The notes under the pieces were generated by a model, which had not been told where the DNA came from, ran no database searches, and was given only the letters and a program-made list of their open reading frames with translations. The position numbers were made by a program, and so were the translations under genes. Source: Chthonomonadales bacterium (GTDB taxonomy: Bacteria > Armatimonadota > Chthonomonadetes > Chthonomonadales > CAJBBX01). From it: 64,000 bases of DNA. Positions 6,010-14,646 of the stretch are shown here, in pieces (position 1 is the first letter of the stretch; each line of letters starts with the position of its first letter). Location: the NCBI GenBank assembly GCA_020849275.1, contig JADLGO010000017.1, positions 1 to 64,000 of the forward strand. Reading direction: 5' to 3'.

Positions 6010-8216
6010 CGCGGCGGCGCCAGAAACCCCGCGTGGCGCCCCATCCAGTACGGAAGCAGCCAGTAGACGCCGTCGCTCTCCGTCGCGCCTCCGTCGCCCT
6101 GCACGGCCGCCCACGGGTTGCGGTCCCAGCGCAGCACGCCGCGCTCGCTCGGCGGGAGCAGACGGCTCGTCTCCAGCTCCTCCAACTCGGGCGTGTGCGC
6201 GAGCCGGACGTCGTCACGCCGGGTGTTGTCCACGGTCCAGCGAATCAGGTCGAGCGGCGCGTCTCGCAGACTGAACAGGGAGGCCTCCGGGTCCGGGTTG
6301 GCCCCGGTCAACATGCCGTACAGGTAGTTGAAGTAGGGCCCACGGTCGCCGCGCACGGCGGCATACCACTGGTCGAGCCCGCGACGGTACAGGCGCCTGA
6401 GCGCCGGGTCGTCCTCGTAGAGCAGCAGCGAGGGGAACGCAAGCGCCAGGAGCTCGTCGTCGATGTGTGTACGCCAGGCGGGGTTGAGCGTCTTGGGGCG
6501 CGCGACGTTCGCGGCGTAGCCGTGGCGACGCAGAAGGTCGAGGTAGCGCTCCTGATAGCGCGCGTCGCCGGTCATATGATAGGTGGTCTTCAGGAACGAG
6601 AGGATCTCGACGGAGTTCGTGCCCCGCTCGGCCACCCAGTTCGGGTCCTGGTTAATCTTCTCCGGCGCCCACACGGCCCAGCGGGTCGCGGCTCCGTCGA
6701 TGTCCTTCAGCACGTAGCCGTCGGCGATGATTCCGTCCATCACCTTACGAACGTGCTCGCGCACCTCGCGCCGATCGCTCTCGTCCGCTGCCAGGTCGTA
6801 AAAGGTCGCGTAGCCGTGGAAGTGCCCCGTGATCTCGTCGCTGCTCGTGTCGCCTTTCCACAGCCACTTCCCGTCGGCCGAGGGGCGCCAGCGGCGCTCG
6901 ACACGCTTGTAGCGGGGATCGCCTATGTGCTCGACCGCCCACTCGCGGGCCGTGAAGGTGCGGTTGGCGTCCGCCATCTCGGTCCAGTCCGACGGGATCA
7001 CGGTGCGCGCGACGAACGAGGGCGTTCCGGTGACGGTCTGCAGGAAGCGGAGGGCGCGAAACGCGTTCCGGGCGGCGTCGCGCGCCTCGGGATCACGCGT
7101 GGCCGCGTAGCGATATGACTGCATCGCCAGATACATGGACGTGTACTGGCCGTCGTTGTCGTCATCCCGCGGCGCCCAGGTGGCCAGGTCGCCCGGTACG
7201 CGCAGGCGGCACTTCTCCACCAGGCCCGGCGGCCGGACGTGCCGCGCCATGCAGGCCGCGCGGTAGCGCTCGGCCTTCTCCGCCAGCGTCATCGGCACGG
7301 CGCCGATTCGGCTCACACCGGCCCCCGTGGCGATCCAGGCCGCGCCGTCGGGCCCGAAGGCGATGTCGCGCACGTCGTCGCGCACCAGCCAGCGGGCGCT
7401 GTGGCGGACCGCCCACCGCTCCCCATCGCGTCGCGCCGCGCCCAGGTCAGTGCCCACCCACATCGCACCGTCCGGCGCGCGCCGCACGCAGCGCACCTGC
7501 ACGCTCGGCAGCCCCTCCCGCGGCGTGAACCGCCCGGCCGGCGCGCCGTTGCGCAGCACGGACACGCCGCCCAGGCACCCGACCCACAGCGTGCCGCCCG
7601 GACCCGCGGCGAGCCCCCGCACCGACGCACTCACCAGGTCCTTCTCGGAGTGCAGCCAGCGCGTGCCGCCGTCGATCACGTGGTAGAGTCCGCTCTCGGT
7701 GCCGATCCAGAGGCCGCCGGTCCCGTCCGGCATCGCGGCGTGCAGACTGCGCGCCGACGGCAGAGTCAGCGCCTCCACGCCATCACCGCGCACGCGCCAG
7801 CGCCCGTCCGGCCCGAGCGCGATCATCGCCGCGCCGTCCGCCACCACGAGTGCCACCGGAGCGTCGATGCCCGGCACGCGCCGCAGCGACCGCGTGCCGC
7901 GATAGAGGCCGTTCCACGCGCCGGCCCACACCTCGCCGCGCCCGTCGACGGCCACCGCGAAGGCCGGACCGGCATCGGACGCGTCCATGCGCTGCTGCCA
8001 CGCGGCGCCGCCCGCGGTCAGCGCGAAGACGCCGGCGCGCGTCGCGGCCCACACCGTGCCGTCCGGATGCACGGCGACGGCGCGCACGTCGTTGGCTTCG
8101 TCGCTCTGCAGCGGATAGCGGCGGTGACTCTCCTGCATGAACGGGATGTCCGGCGCCGGGGGCGGCGCGGGGGCAGCGGGGAGCGCGGCAAGCACCGCGC
8201 ACAGGGCAAGCGTCAT
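6006..8216 (-). CDS. Secreted beta-propeller plus alpha/alpha-toroid protein
   Basis: A 736-residue protein. Residues 1-20 are a signal peptide (MTLALCAVLAALPAAPAP). About residues 35-310 hold repeated blades of the type 'VRAVAVHPDGTVWAATRAGV' and 'LWIGTESGLYHV', the two-component-regulator-propeller repeat normally found in periplasmic sensor domains of hybrid kinases. The remainder (about 330-736) is helical and rich in Trp/Tyr (WLWKGDTSSDEITGHFHGY, RTHIDDELLALAFPSLLLYE), as in six-hairpin glycosidase-like toroids. So a sensory-type propeller is joined to a putative carbohydrate-active domain rather than a kinase. Start ATG 8216 has GGAGG seven bases upstream and begins the signal peptide. 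Substrate not known. Confidence 0.6.
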   Translation of the reverse strand: MTLALCAVLAALPAAPAPPPAPDIPFMQESHRRYPLQSDEANDVRAVAVHPDGTVWAATRAGVFALTAGGAAWQQRMDASDAGPAFAVAVDGRGEVWAGAWNGLYRGTRSLRRVPGIDAPVALVVADGAAMIALGPDGRWRVRGDGVEALTLPSARSLHAAMPDGTGGLWIGTESGLYHVIDGGTRWLHSEKDLVSASVRGLAAGPGGTLWVGCLGGVSVLRNGAPAGRFTPREGLPSVQVRCVRRAPDGAMWVGTDLGAARRDGERWAVRHSARWLVRDDVRDIAFGPDGAAWIATGAGVSRIGAVPMTLAEKAERYRAACMARHVRPPGLVEKCRLRVPGDLATWAPRDDDNDGQYTSMYLAMQSYRYAATRDPEARDAARNAFRALRFLQTVTGTPSFVARTVIPSDWTEMADANRTFTAREWAVEHIGDPRYKRVERRWRPSADGKWLWKGDTSSDEITGHFHGYATFYDLAADESDRREVREHVRKVMDGIIADGYVLKDIDGAATRWAVWAPEKINQDPNWVAERGTNSVEILSFLKTTYHMTGDARYQERYLDLLRRHGYAANVARPKTLNPAWRTHIDDELLALAFPSLLLYEDDPALRRLYRRGLDQWYAAVRGDRGPYFNYLYGMLTGANPDPEASLFSLRDAPLDLIRWTVDNTRRDDVRLAHTPELEELETSRLLPPSERGVLRWDRNPWAAVQGDGGATESDGVYWLLPYWMGRHAGFLAPPR

Positions 8217-8294
8217 GGCGTATCCTCCAGGCTCGGGGTTCCGGCGCGCGGCCGGCGACGACAAGATCGGTGCAATGCGAGGGCCAGGTCGACG

Positions 8295-9053
8295 TCAAGG
8301 ACCGTGGCGTACCGCCACGAACACATCGCGGCCCCACGCGTCGCGCAGAACGCCGGCATCGAGGCCGGCCTCCGTGATGAGCCGCAACCAGGTACCGCGC
8401 GCGAAGAGGCCCATGTGGTGCCGGTCGCTCTCGATCGCCATCGCGCCGCCGCCGCCGCGCAGCGCGAAGACGAGATCAACCAGATAGCTCTCATCGTCCG
8501 GATCGGGGTCCCAGGTCCACTGAAGGTAACGCACGGCGCGCCCGGAGCCGTCGAGGCCGCCGTGCTCGGTGGAGGCCCGGAAGGTCTCGCGGACCGCGTC
8601 CGGCACCAGGAGGATGGCTCCGCTGGGCCGGCAGTGGACGTGAGCCGTCCGGATGGCGCGGGCAAGGTCGGCCGGCGTCGCCATGTACCCGATCGCGTCG
8701 TGCACGAACACCGCGTCGAACTCGCGCCCCAACCGCACGTTCCGCATGTCGCCGAGCACGTGCTCGCACTCCGGGTTCAGCCGGCGGCTCACCGCCAGCA
8801 TACCCGGCGACCGGTCCACCAACGTCATGCGGCACCGAAGCTTCAGGTGCGAGGCGTTGTTGCCGCCGCCGCTGCCGAGCTCGAGCACCTCGGCCGGCGG
8901 TCGGACACACGCATCGCGGAGCGTCGCCCAGCAGAACGCGGCCTCGTCGGCGTAGTCGGCGGGGTCGGAGATGAGCGGCCACCAGCCGGCCAGGCGCCCG
9001 TAAAGAATCGGTGTCGCCCCCGGCGTTCGGTCCAGGGCGCAGCCTTCCTTCAT
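8295..9053 (-). CDS. SAM-dependent methyltransferase (class I)
   Basis: A 252-residue class I methyltransferase-like protein. Motif I is VLELGSGGGNNASHL (about residues 55-69), the acidic residue after strand 2 is in MTLVDRSPGMLAVS, and FDAVFVHDAIGYM is motif IV. The substrate is unknown. The start ATG 9053 is chosen over an upstream ATG because AGGAACT precedes it and the upstream 16 codons overlap the promoter leader. It has its own TTGCGG-17-TATAAT promoter and precedes the propeller/toroid gene on the same strand (78 bases apart), so the two may share a transcript. Confidence 0.75.
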   Translation of the reverse strand: MKEGCALDRTPGATPILYGRLAGWWPLISDPADYADEAAFCWATLRDACVRPPAEVLELGSGGGNNASHLKLRCRMTLVDRSPGMLAVSRRLNPECEHVLGDMRNVRLGREFDAVFVHDAIGYMATPADLARAIRTAHVHCRPSGAILLVPDAVRETFRASTEHGGLDGSGRAVRYLQWTWDPDPDDESYLVDLVFALRGGGGAMAIESDRHHMGLFARGTWLRLITEAGLDAGVLRDAWGRDVFVAVRHGP

Positions 9054-9106
9054 CCCGCGGAGTTCCTTTCGTGGCGCGCGCGGCGGCCGGCGAACCGGCA
9101 CGCGCC

Positions 9107-9135
9107 ATTATAGCCCTCCTCCAGAGGGCCCGCAA
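9107..9135 (-). promoter_or_regulatory. Sigma-70 promoter of the methyltransferase gene
   Basis: Minus strand: -35 TTGCGG (9130-9135), 17-base spacer, perfect -10 TATAAT (9107-9112). Expected start near 9100, giving a leader of about 47 bases. Confidence 0.7.
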
Positions 9136-9484
9136 GGCCGCCGCGTGAGCCGAGCTCGCCCGCGCAACGATCGCGGGCCCGAGGGACCCGAGACGCCATC
9201 CGTAGGACGCCCGATCGCGGCGGCGGAAGGAACGGCCGCGTGGGCAGCGAACTGATGCGTGAGCGCGCCCAACGATTGCGGCGACCGGGCCGCGCTCGCC
9301 GAGCGGCGGGGGCCACTCGAAGGTGCGCCGACCGACAAGGCACATGGGGCCGAGCGCCCACCGCTCGCAGGCCGCCATCGCGTCACAGCGCGGCGTCGGC
9401 CGCGCGTTGACCCGTTCGGCGGAAGGCACGGAGCCGGGTCGATGGCGGGACGGCCGCGTGGCCGTGGAGGGCGGGACGTTGAGC
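9136..9484. other. Intergenic region between divergent genes
   Basis: About 350 bases without a convincing gene. Open frames exist on both strands only because of the high GC content. I see no riboswitch, tRNA or clear promoter for the plus-strand gene; a TTGACC at about 9410 has no acceptable -10 box. Confidence 0.5.
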
Positions 9485-11824
9485 ATGGTCGCGACGCGTG
9501 TATTTGCAGCGGCAGTGGTCCTGATGACCGCCGCGGTGCTGTGCGCAGCAGCCGACCCGGGAGCGCGGAACGCCTCGGCGCCGACAGACGCGAAGGAGGG
9601 AGGGGCGATGGGAGGGCAGGGCGGCGACGCGGCCGCGCGCCGCGTCATCGAGGGTGTCCCGAGGGTCGGCTTCTACGACGGCGGAAGGCGCCCGCCGGAG
9701 GACGACATGTTCCCCGCCTGTGTGCGGGCGTTCCTGGAGCACCGACGAGAGCCGCGCGACTTCGCCGGGGATCCGCGGAAGGGCGATCCCTGGCACGACG
9801 TGCACGTCTACGCGATGGCGATGACCGGGTCATCGTTTCGCCTGCTGTGGAATCGTGAGCGGCCGCGCGCCGGCCAGTCCGGCATCCTGGCGCTGGCGCC
9901 GGATGCGCTCGAGCCCTTCCGGCGCGGTCTGGCGGCCGTGGGATACGGATCGGACATCCTCCTGCGGCGCGACTTCGCGCGCGAGCTCGGGATCGCCCAG
10001 GAAGGCGACCACTACGAGGCGGAGTTCCGACGCCGAATCTGCGAGAGCATCGACGCCGGCAAGCCCGTGATCGCCATCGGAGTCATCGGTCCGCCGGAAT
10101 GCTGCCTGGTCACTGGCTACGAGGCCGGCGGCGACGCGCTGGTCGGCTGGAGCTTCTTCCAGAACGACCGGGCCCAGAACGCCAGTGTGGAGATCCTGCC
10201 CTCCGGAGTGTTCCGCAAGCGTGACTGGTACCCGGCGACGCGCGGCCTCATCCTGATCGGCGAGCCCCGACCCTTGCCGCCGCTCAGGGAGCGCTGCCGC
10301 CGCGCCCTGGAGTGGGGCCTGCGCGTGATGCGCACCCCACGAGTGCGCGGCGTGGCAGCCGGTCAGGCCGCCTTCACCGCATGGGCCGACTCCCTGCTGG
10401 ACGACGATGCGTACCGCGCCATGGATGCGGCCGCTCTGCGCGAGCGCCACGGCACGCACTGGATGCAGGCCGGCACGCTGGCGGAGGCTCGAGCCTGGGG
10501 CGCCGTGTTCCTGCACCGCGTCGCCGATGCGGAGCCCGAGGTGGGCGAGGACCTGCACCAGGCGGCGCGCTGCTTCGACGCGGAGCACGACCTCGTCTGG
10601 GCCATGTGGGAGTTCACGCGCGCGCAGAGCGAGGAGGAGTCCGCGCGCAAGATGGCCGACCCGGGCATCCGCCGGCGCATCGTGCCGCTCATCCGCCTGG
10701 CGCGCGAGAAGGACGCCGAGGCGGCCGCCTGCATCGAACGCGCGCTGCGCAGGCTTTCCCCGAAGACGCCCGAGCCGCGGGCCAAGGAGCGCGCCGTGCT
10801 GGAGGGCGTGCCGCGCGTCGGCTTTGACCGGCATCTCTCGCCGTTCCCTGGGTCCCTCCACGCGCTCCTGACCTTCCGCGGCGAGAAGGTGTCATACGAC
10901 TACCTGATGGGTGTGACGGGCGCGGCCTTTCGCCGCGCCTGGAACCGCGACGACGGCGGCAATGTGGACCTGATGTACTTCCAGCCGGAACCGCACCGCC
11001 GCGCGATGGACGCGCTGGGCTACGACTTGCGCACGGCCCCGCGAGACAACCGCGCCGCCATGCTGGCGCTGGTGCGCGAGAGCATCGCGCAGGGCAGTCC
11101 GGCGATCGCCTTCGGCGTGATCGGGCCGCCGGAGGCCGGCCTGGTGACCGGCTACGATCGCGGCGGGGACGTGCTGCACGGCTGGAGCTACTTCCAGGGC
11201 GACGCCGGGAGCGGCTACTACGCGCAGCGCGACTGGTTCAAGCGGATGTCGCGCGGCTGCCCGATCGGCGCCCTGCGGGTCGGCGACAAGCTGGAGCATC
11301 GCCGGCCAGAGCGCGAGACCCTCCAGGTCACGCTCGAGTGGGCCGTCGACCTGGCCCGCACGGCCAATCGGCCCGGCATCCCCGACCACGTGTGCGGGCT
11401 CGCCGCCTACGAGGCCTGGGCGGCCGGCATCGAGGTGGACGCCGACTACCCCCGCGACGACCCGAAGGTGCTCGCCACGCGGGTCATGGTGCATGGCGAC
11501 CAGTGCGTCATGCTCGAGGAGCGTCGCAACGCGGCGGCCTACCTTCGCTGCATGGTTGCCGTCGCCCCGGAGGCCGCCGGGCTTCTCACGGGCGCGGCCG
11601 ACCTCTACGATCAGGCCGCAAGCTGCATGGACCGCGTATGGCTCTGGGGCCCCGACATGGGGCCGGCCGTGCAGCGGGCCCTGGCGGACCACGCGACGCG
11701 CGTCGGCATCGCCGCCGGCATCCGCGAGGCCGGCGCGATCGAGGAGCGGGCGGTCGCGCTCCTGGAGAGGGCGCTTGGGGCGATGCGAGACGCGGCCGAG
11801 CCGCGCCACCAGGAGGCGCCATGA
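9485..11824 (+). CDS. Two-module BtrH_N/C39-peptidase-like protein
   Basis: A 779-residue protein with two copies of a ~360-residue module (about 54-430 and 437-779). Each opens with EGVPRVGF, continues with SFRLLWNR or AFRRAWNR and 'EPFRRGLAAVGY'-like text, and has the signature AIGVIGPPECCLVTGYEAGG followed by LVGWSFFQ. This layout resembles BtrH N-terminal/C39-like papain-fold domains, in which a Cys near the N-terminus and a later His form the active site. Copy 1 keeps the early Cys (FPACVRAF), copy 2 does not (FPGSLHALL), and the usual His position reads CC or AG. Protease activity is therefore doubtful, and acyltransfer, binding or another role is possible. Starts: ATG 9485 gives a signal-peptide-like N-terminus (VFAAAVVLMTAAVLCAAA); TTG 9479 has better-spaced GGAGG; an internal ATG 9608 has a very strong Shine-Dalgarno and would give a cytoplasmic form. 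It is translationally coupled to the next gene. Confidence 0.6.
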   Translation: MVATRVFAAAVVLMTAAVLCAAADPGARNASAPTDAKEGGAMGGQGGDAAARRVIEGVPRVGFYDGGRRPPEDDMFPACVRAFLEHRREPRDFAGDPRKGDPWHDVHVYAMAMTGSSFRLLWNRERPRAGQSGILALAPDALEPFRRGLAAVGYGSDILLRRDFARELGIAQEGDHYEAEFRRRICESIDAGKPVIAIGVIGPPECCLVTGYEAGGDALVGWSFFQNDRAQNASVEILPSGVFRKRDWYPATRGLILIGEPRPLPPLRERCRRALEWGLRVMRTPRVRGVAAGQAAFTAWADSLLDDDAYRAMDAAALRERHGTHWMQAGTLAEARAWGAVFLHRVADAEPEVGEDLHQAARCFDAEHDLVWAMWEFTRAQSEEESARKMADPGIRRRIVPLIRLAREKDAEAAACIERALRRLSPKTPEPRAKERAVLEGVPRVGFDRHLSPFPGSLHALLTFRGEKVSYDYLMGVTGAAFRRAWNRDDGGNVDLMYFQPEPHRRAMDALGYDLRTAPRDNRAAMLALVRESIAQGSPAIAFGVIGPPEAGLVTGYDRGGDVLHGWSYFQGDAGSGYYAQRDWFKRMSRGCPIGALRVGDKLEHRRPERETLQVTLEWAVDLARTANRPGIPDHVCGLAAYEAWAAGIEVDADYPRDDPKVLATRVMVHGDQCVMLEERRNAAAYLRCMVAVAPEAAGLLTGAADLYDQAASCMDRVWLWGPDMGPAVQRALADHATRVGIAAGIREAGAIEERAVALLERALGAMRDAAEPRHQEAP

Positions 11825-12978
11825 CTCCGGTGATGATCGAGCCACCCCGCGCCGTGCTGGAGGGCGTGCCGCGCGTCCACTTCTACGATGGCGGCAGCCG
11901 CTGCCCGGAGGACGTGCCGTTCCCTTCGTGCGTGCGCGCCTGCCTCGAGTACATGAACGAGAGCGCGGGCTGCCGCTCCATCGGTTGCCACAACGCCGAA
12001 TACCCGCTCGGCTGCACCTACGCCTGGGTGCTCGCGACCTCGGGAGCCGGGTTCCGATTGCTCTGGAGTCCGGACCGCTGGGACCTGGCCAACGGCGACG
12101 TCATGCTGATGTGCGAGGACCCCGAGGAGCCCTTTCGACGCGGCCTGGCATCGCTCGGGTTCGAGCACAGCTTCGTGATGCGCCAGGATCGCGCGGCCGC
12201 GTTGGGCCACCACGGCGCGGTGGCGAGCACACCGGAGGGCCTCCTCTCGCCCATCGTCGCCAGCGTCCGTGACCGCAGCCGGCCAGCGATGGCCTTCGGC
12301 GTCGTCGGCCCGCCGGAGTGCTGCCTGGTAACCGGCTACGACGACGGCGGCGACACGCTGATCGGCTGGAGCTTCTTCCAGGGCTTCGAGGAGAACGCCG
12401 CCAACCTCGAGACCGAGCCCGGCGGCTACTATCGCAAGCGCGGATGGTTCGACGACACCGTGGCCGTGCTCGCACTGGGGGATCGCCGCGAGCGGCCGCC
12501 GCGGCGGGAGGTCTACCGCGCCGCGCTGGCCTGGGGCGTGAGCCTGATGCGCACGCCGCGAGTTCGGCGGCGCGCCGCGGGCATCGCGGGATTCGATGCC
12601 TGGGCGGCCTCGCTCCTGCGCGATGAGGAGTTCGCGGAGCGGTCCATCGAGGACCTTCGCGCGCGCTACATCGTCCATTACGACGCCGTGGGCACCGTCG
12701 CGGAGGCGCGCTGGTACACGGCGGGCTTCCTGGCCGAGGCCGCGCGCGACTCGGCCGGCATGGCGTCGGCGCTCTACACGGCGGCCTCCTGTTTCGCGGC
12801 CGAGCACGACCTGATGTGGCGCGTGTGGGCCCTGGCCGGCGGCAACGGAGTGTCGGACGAGCACGCGCGCAAGCTCGCCGAGCCCGCCGCGCGACACGCC
12901 ATCGCGGAGGTGCTCCGGGAGTCGCGCGACCTGGACGCTCGCGCCGCCGACGCGCTCGAGCGCGCGCTCAGAGCGTGA
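11821..12978 (+). CDS. Single-module BtrH_N/C39-like protein
   Basis: A 385-residue protein with one copy of the module seen twice in the preceding gene: LEGVPRVHFYDGGSRCPED at residues 14-32, FPSCVRACLEYM with the early Cys, GAGFRLLWSPDRW, GVVGPPECCLVTGYDDGG, LIGWSFFQ, and a C-terminal helical part (TVAEARWYTAGFLAE, CFAAEHDLMWRVW). No signal peptide. The ATG overlaps the stop of the upstream gene as ATGA, with AGGAGG five bases before it. Of the three copies this is the most complete, so it is probably closest to the ancestral form. The function of the family is not established to my knowledge. Confidence 0.6.
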   Translation: MTPVMIEPPRAVLEGVPRVHFYDGGSRCPEDVPFPSCVRACLEYMNESAGCRSIGCHNAEYPLGCTYAWVLATSGAGFRLLWSPDRWDLANGDVMLMCEDPEEPFRRGLASLGFEHSFVMRQDRAAALGHHGAVASTPEGLLSPIVASVRDRSRPAMAFGVVGPPECCLVTGYDDGGDTLIGWSFFQGFEENAANLETEPGGYYRKRGWFDDTVAVLALGDRRERPPRREVYRAALAWGVSLMRTPRVRRRAAGIAGFDAWAASLLRDEEFAERSIEDLRARYIVHYDAVGTVAEARWYTAGFLAEAARDSAGMASALYTAASCFAAEHDLMWRVWALAGGNGVSDEHARKLAEPAARHAIAEVLRESRDLDARAADALERALRA

Positions 12979-12987
12979 TGGCCCGGC

Positions 12988-13413
12988 CTATGGCCCCCCG
13001 GCCGCGTTGGCCTCGTCGAGCGCGCTGAGCGAGCGGGCCGCGTCGGCATCCCGCGCCGCGGCCCCGGCGTCGGCCTGTGCCAGCGAGCGCGCAGCGCGGA
13101 TCGGCTCGTGCCGGCCCCGCTCGGCCGGGCGAGGGCGCCGCCCTGGCGGGCCGGACTCGCCGGGCGCCACTGCTCTTATCGGCCCGACCGAGGGCCGGAT
13201 CGACACCTCCGGCGCGAGCGCGGGCGCGATCGAGCCGGGAGCGCGCGCGAGGGTCACCTCTGGAGCCAGATCGGGGGGCAGATCGCGCGGCGAGGCGGCG
13301 CGCCAGAACCCTGCCGCGCTGATGACGGCCACCATGGCCAGCACGCCCGCGCGCGCGGCCACACGGGCCCGGCGCGCCCGACGCCTGCGCTGCAGGATGG
13401 TCCGCACGATCAT
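12988..13413 (-). CDS. Small membrane-anchored protein, unknown
   Basis: A 141-residue protein: a very basic N-terminus (about residues 1-22, RTILQRRRRARRARVAARAG), one membrane segment (about 23-40, VLAMVAVISAAGFW), then a Pro/Ala/Glu-rich stretch with two near-repeats (DLAPEVTLA and ALAPEVSI) and an Ala/Asp-rich tail. The start ATG 13413 has GGAGGAG seven bases upstream, which distinguishes it from the much longer open frame that runs on through the antisense of the ABC gene. Type II membrane topology is likely. It ends 9 bases from the convergent BtrH_N-like gene. Not recognised. Confidence 0.55.
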   Translation of the reverse strand: MIVRTILQRRRRARRARVAARAGVLAMVAVISAAGFWRAASPRDLPPDLAPEVTLARAPGSIAPALAPEVSIRPSVGPIRAVAPGESGPPGRRPRPAERGRHEPIRAARSLAQADAGAAARDADAARSLSALDEANAAGGP

Positions 13414-13668
13414 GGTCTCGCTCCTCCGGGGCCGCTCAGCGCTGCGAGAGCATACAGGACGGCAGAGGCGACCTCGGGGTTCCAGAGACCGGCGCACGCG
13501 GACGGTGCACGGGTTATGTCGTCGGCAGCCCTCGGGCGGGTTCCGCCCGCTCGGCAGCGCCGCCGACGCCGGCGGGCCATCGCGGATCGGCTGCCGCGGG
13601 AACAACGCGCGGCGCCGTGCCCGTAACCAGATCGGTTGACAACTCGCGCCGCGCCACTCGGGTTCCCC

Positions 13669-14646
13669 ATGGTCGAAGTCGAGAACCTTACCAAGTACTA
13701 CGGCGACTACGCCGCCATCGAGGGCGTCAGCTTCGGCGCCCGGGCCGGCGAGATCCTCGGATTCCTGGGCCCCAACGCCGCCGGCAAGACGACGACGATG
13801 CGCATCGTCACCGGCTTCATGCCGCCCACCTCCGGCACCGCCCGCGTGGCCGGGCTCGATGTGGTGCGCGACTCCGTGGAGGCTCGCCGGCGCATCGGCT
13901 ACCTGCCGGAGCAGGTGCCGCTCTACGGCGATCTGAGCGTGCGCGACTACCTGGGGTTTTGCGCCGGCCTGCGCGGAGTCGCCCGCCGCCGCATCGGCGA
14001 GCGCGTCGACGCCGTCATGCAGTCCACCCGCGTGGCCGAGTACGCGGATGCCCTCATCCTCAAGCTCTCCAAGGGCTTTCGCCAGCGCGTCGGTATCGCC
14101 CAGGCGCTCGTGCACGAGCCCGAGCTCCTCATCCTCGACGAGCCCACCGTCGGCCTGGATCCGCGCCAGATCGTCGAGGTGCGCGAGCTGATCCGCGGCC
14201 TGCGCGGCAGCCACACCGTCATCCTCAGCACACATATCCTGCCAGAAGTGCAGATGCTCTGCGACCGCATCGTGATCATCAACGAGGGACGCGTGGCCGC
14301 CACGGACACGCCGGACGCGCTGATGGCGCGCCTGCGCCGTTCGCGGCAGGTGCGCCTGGAGGTGCGGGGGCGCGCCGCCGAGGTGCTTGCCGCCCTGCGC
14401 GGCCTGCCCGGTGTGAGCGCGGCGGAGAAGGAGGAGGCGGGCGACGACATCGTGCGCGTGCTGCTGGAGGCGGACCCGGAGAGCGACGTGCGGGAGGCGG
14501 CCGCGGCCCTCGTGGTGCGCAAGGGCTGGGGGCTGCGCGAGCTCGGCAGCGTAGAGATGTCGCTGGAGGACGCCTACATGCGCGTCACGACCCTCGGCGA
14601 GGCCGCCCCGCCGACGCCGGACGCGCACGGAGAGACGCCCGCATGA
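13669..14646 (+). CDS. ABC transporter ATP-binding protein (GldA-like)
   Basis: A 325-residue ATPase: Walker A GPNAAGKTTT (about residues 38-47), Q-loop in YLPEQVPLYG, signature LSKGFRQRVGIAQAL, Walker B LLILDEPTVGLD, switch His in STHIL. A C-terminal ~90-residue extension follows, as in GldA/NatA-type subunits. It energises the ABC-2 permease encoded next, whose ATG overlaps its stop (ATGA). Walker A has Ala in place of the common Gly (GPNAAGKT), which is tolerated. The start is ATG 13669, where homology begins; the in-frame TTG at 13636 would add 11 residues of no family likeness. First gene of a four-gene operon. Confidence 0.88.
   Translation: MVEVENLTKYYGDYAAIEGVSFGARAGEILGFLGPNAAGKTTTMRIVTGFMPPTSGTARVAGLDVVRDSVEARRRIGYLPEQVPLYGDLSVRDYLGFCAGLRGVARRRIGERVDAVMQSTRVAEYADALILKLSKGFRQRVGIAQALVHEPELLILDEPTVGLDPRQIVEVRELIRGLRGSHTVILSTHILPEVQMLCDRIVIINEGRVAATDTPDALMARLRRSRQVRLEVRGRAAEVLAALRGLPGVSAAEKEEAGDDIVRVLLEADPESDVREAAAALVVRKGWGLRELGSVEMSLEDAYMRVTTLGEAAPPTPDAHGETPA

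Noticed and set aside
4022-6274. A 750-codon plus-strand open frame
   Set aside because: It runs antisense through the oxidoreductase and cysC genes and has no recognisable domain.
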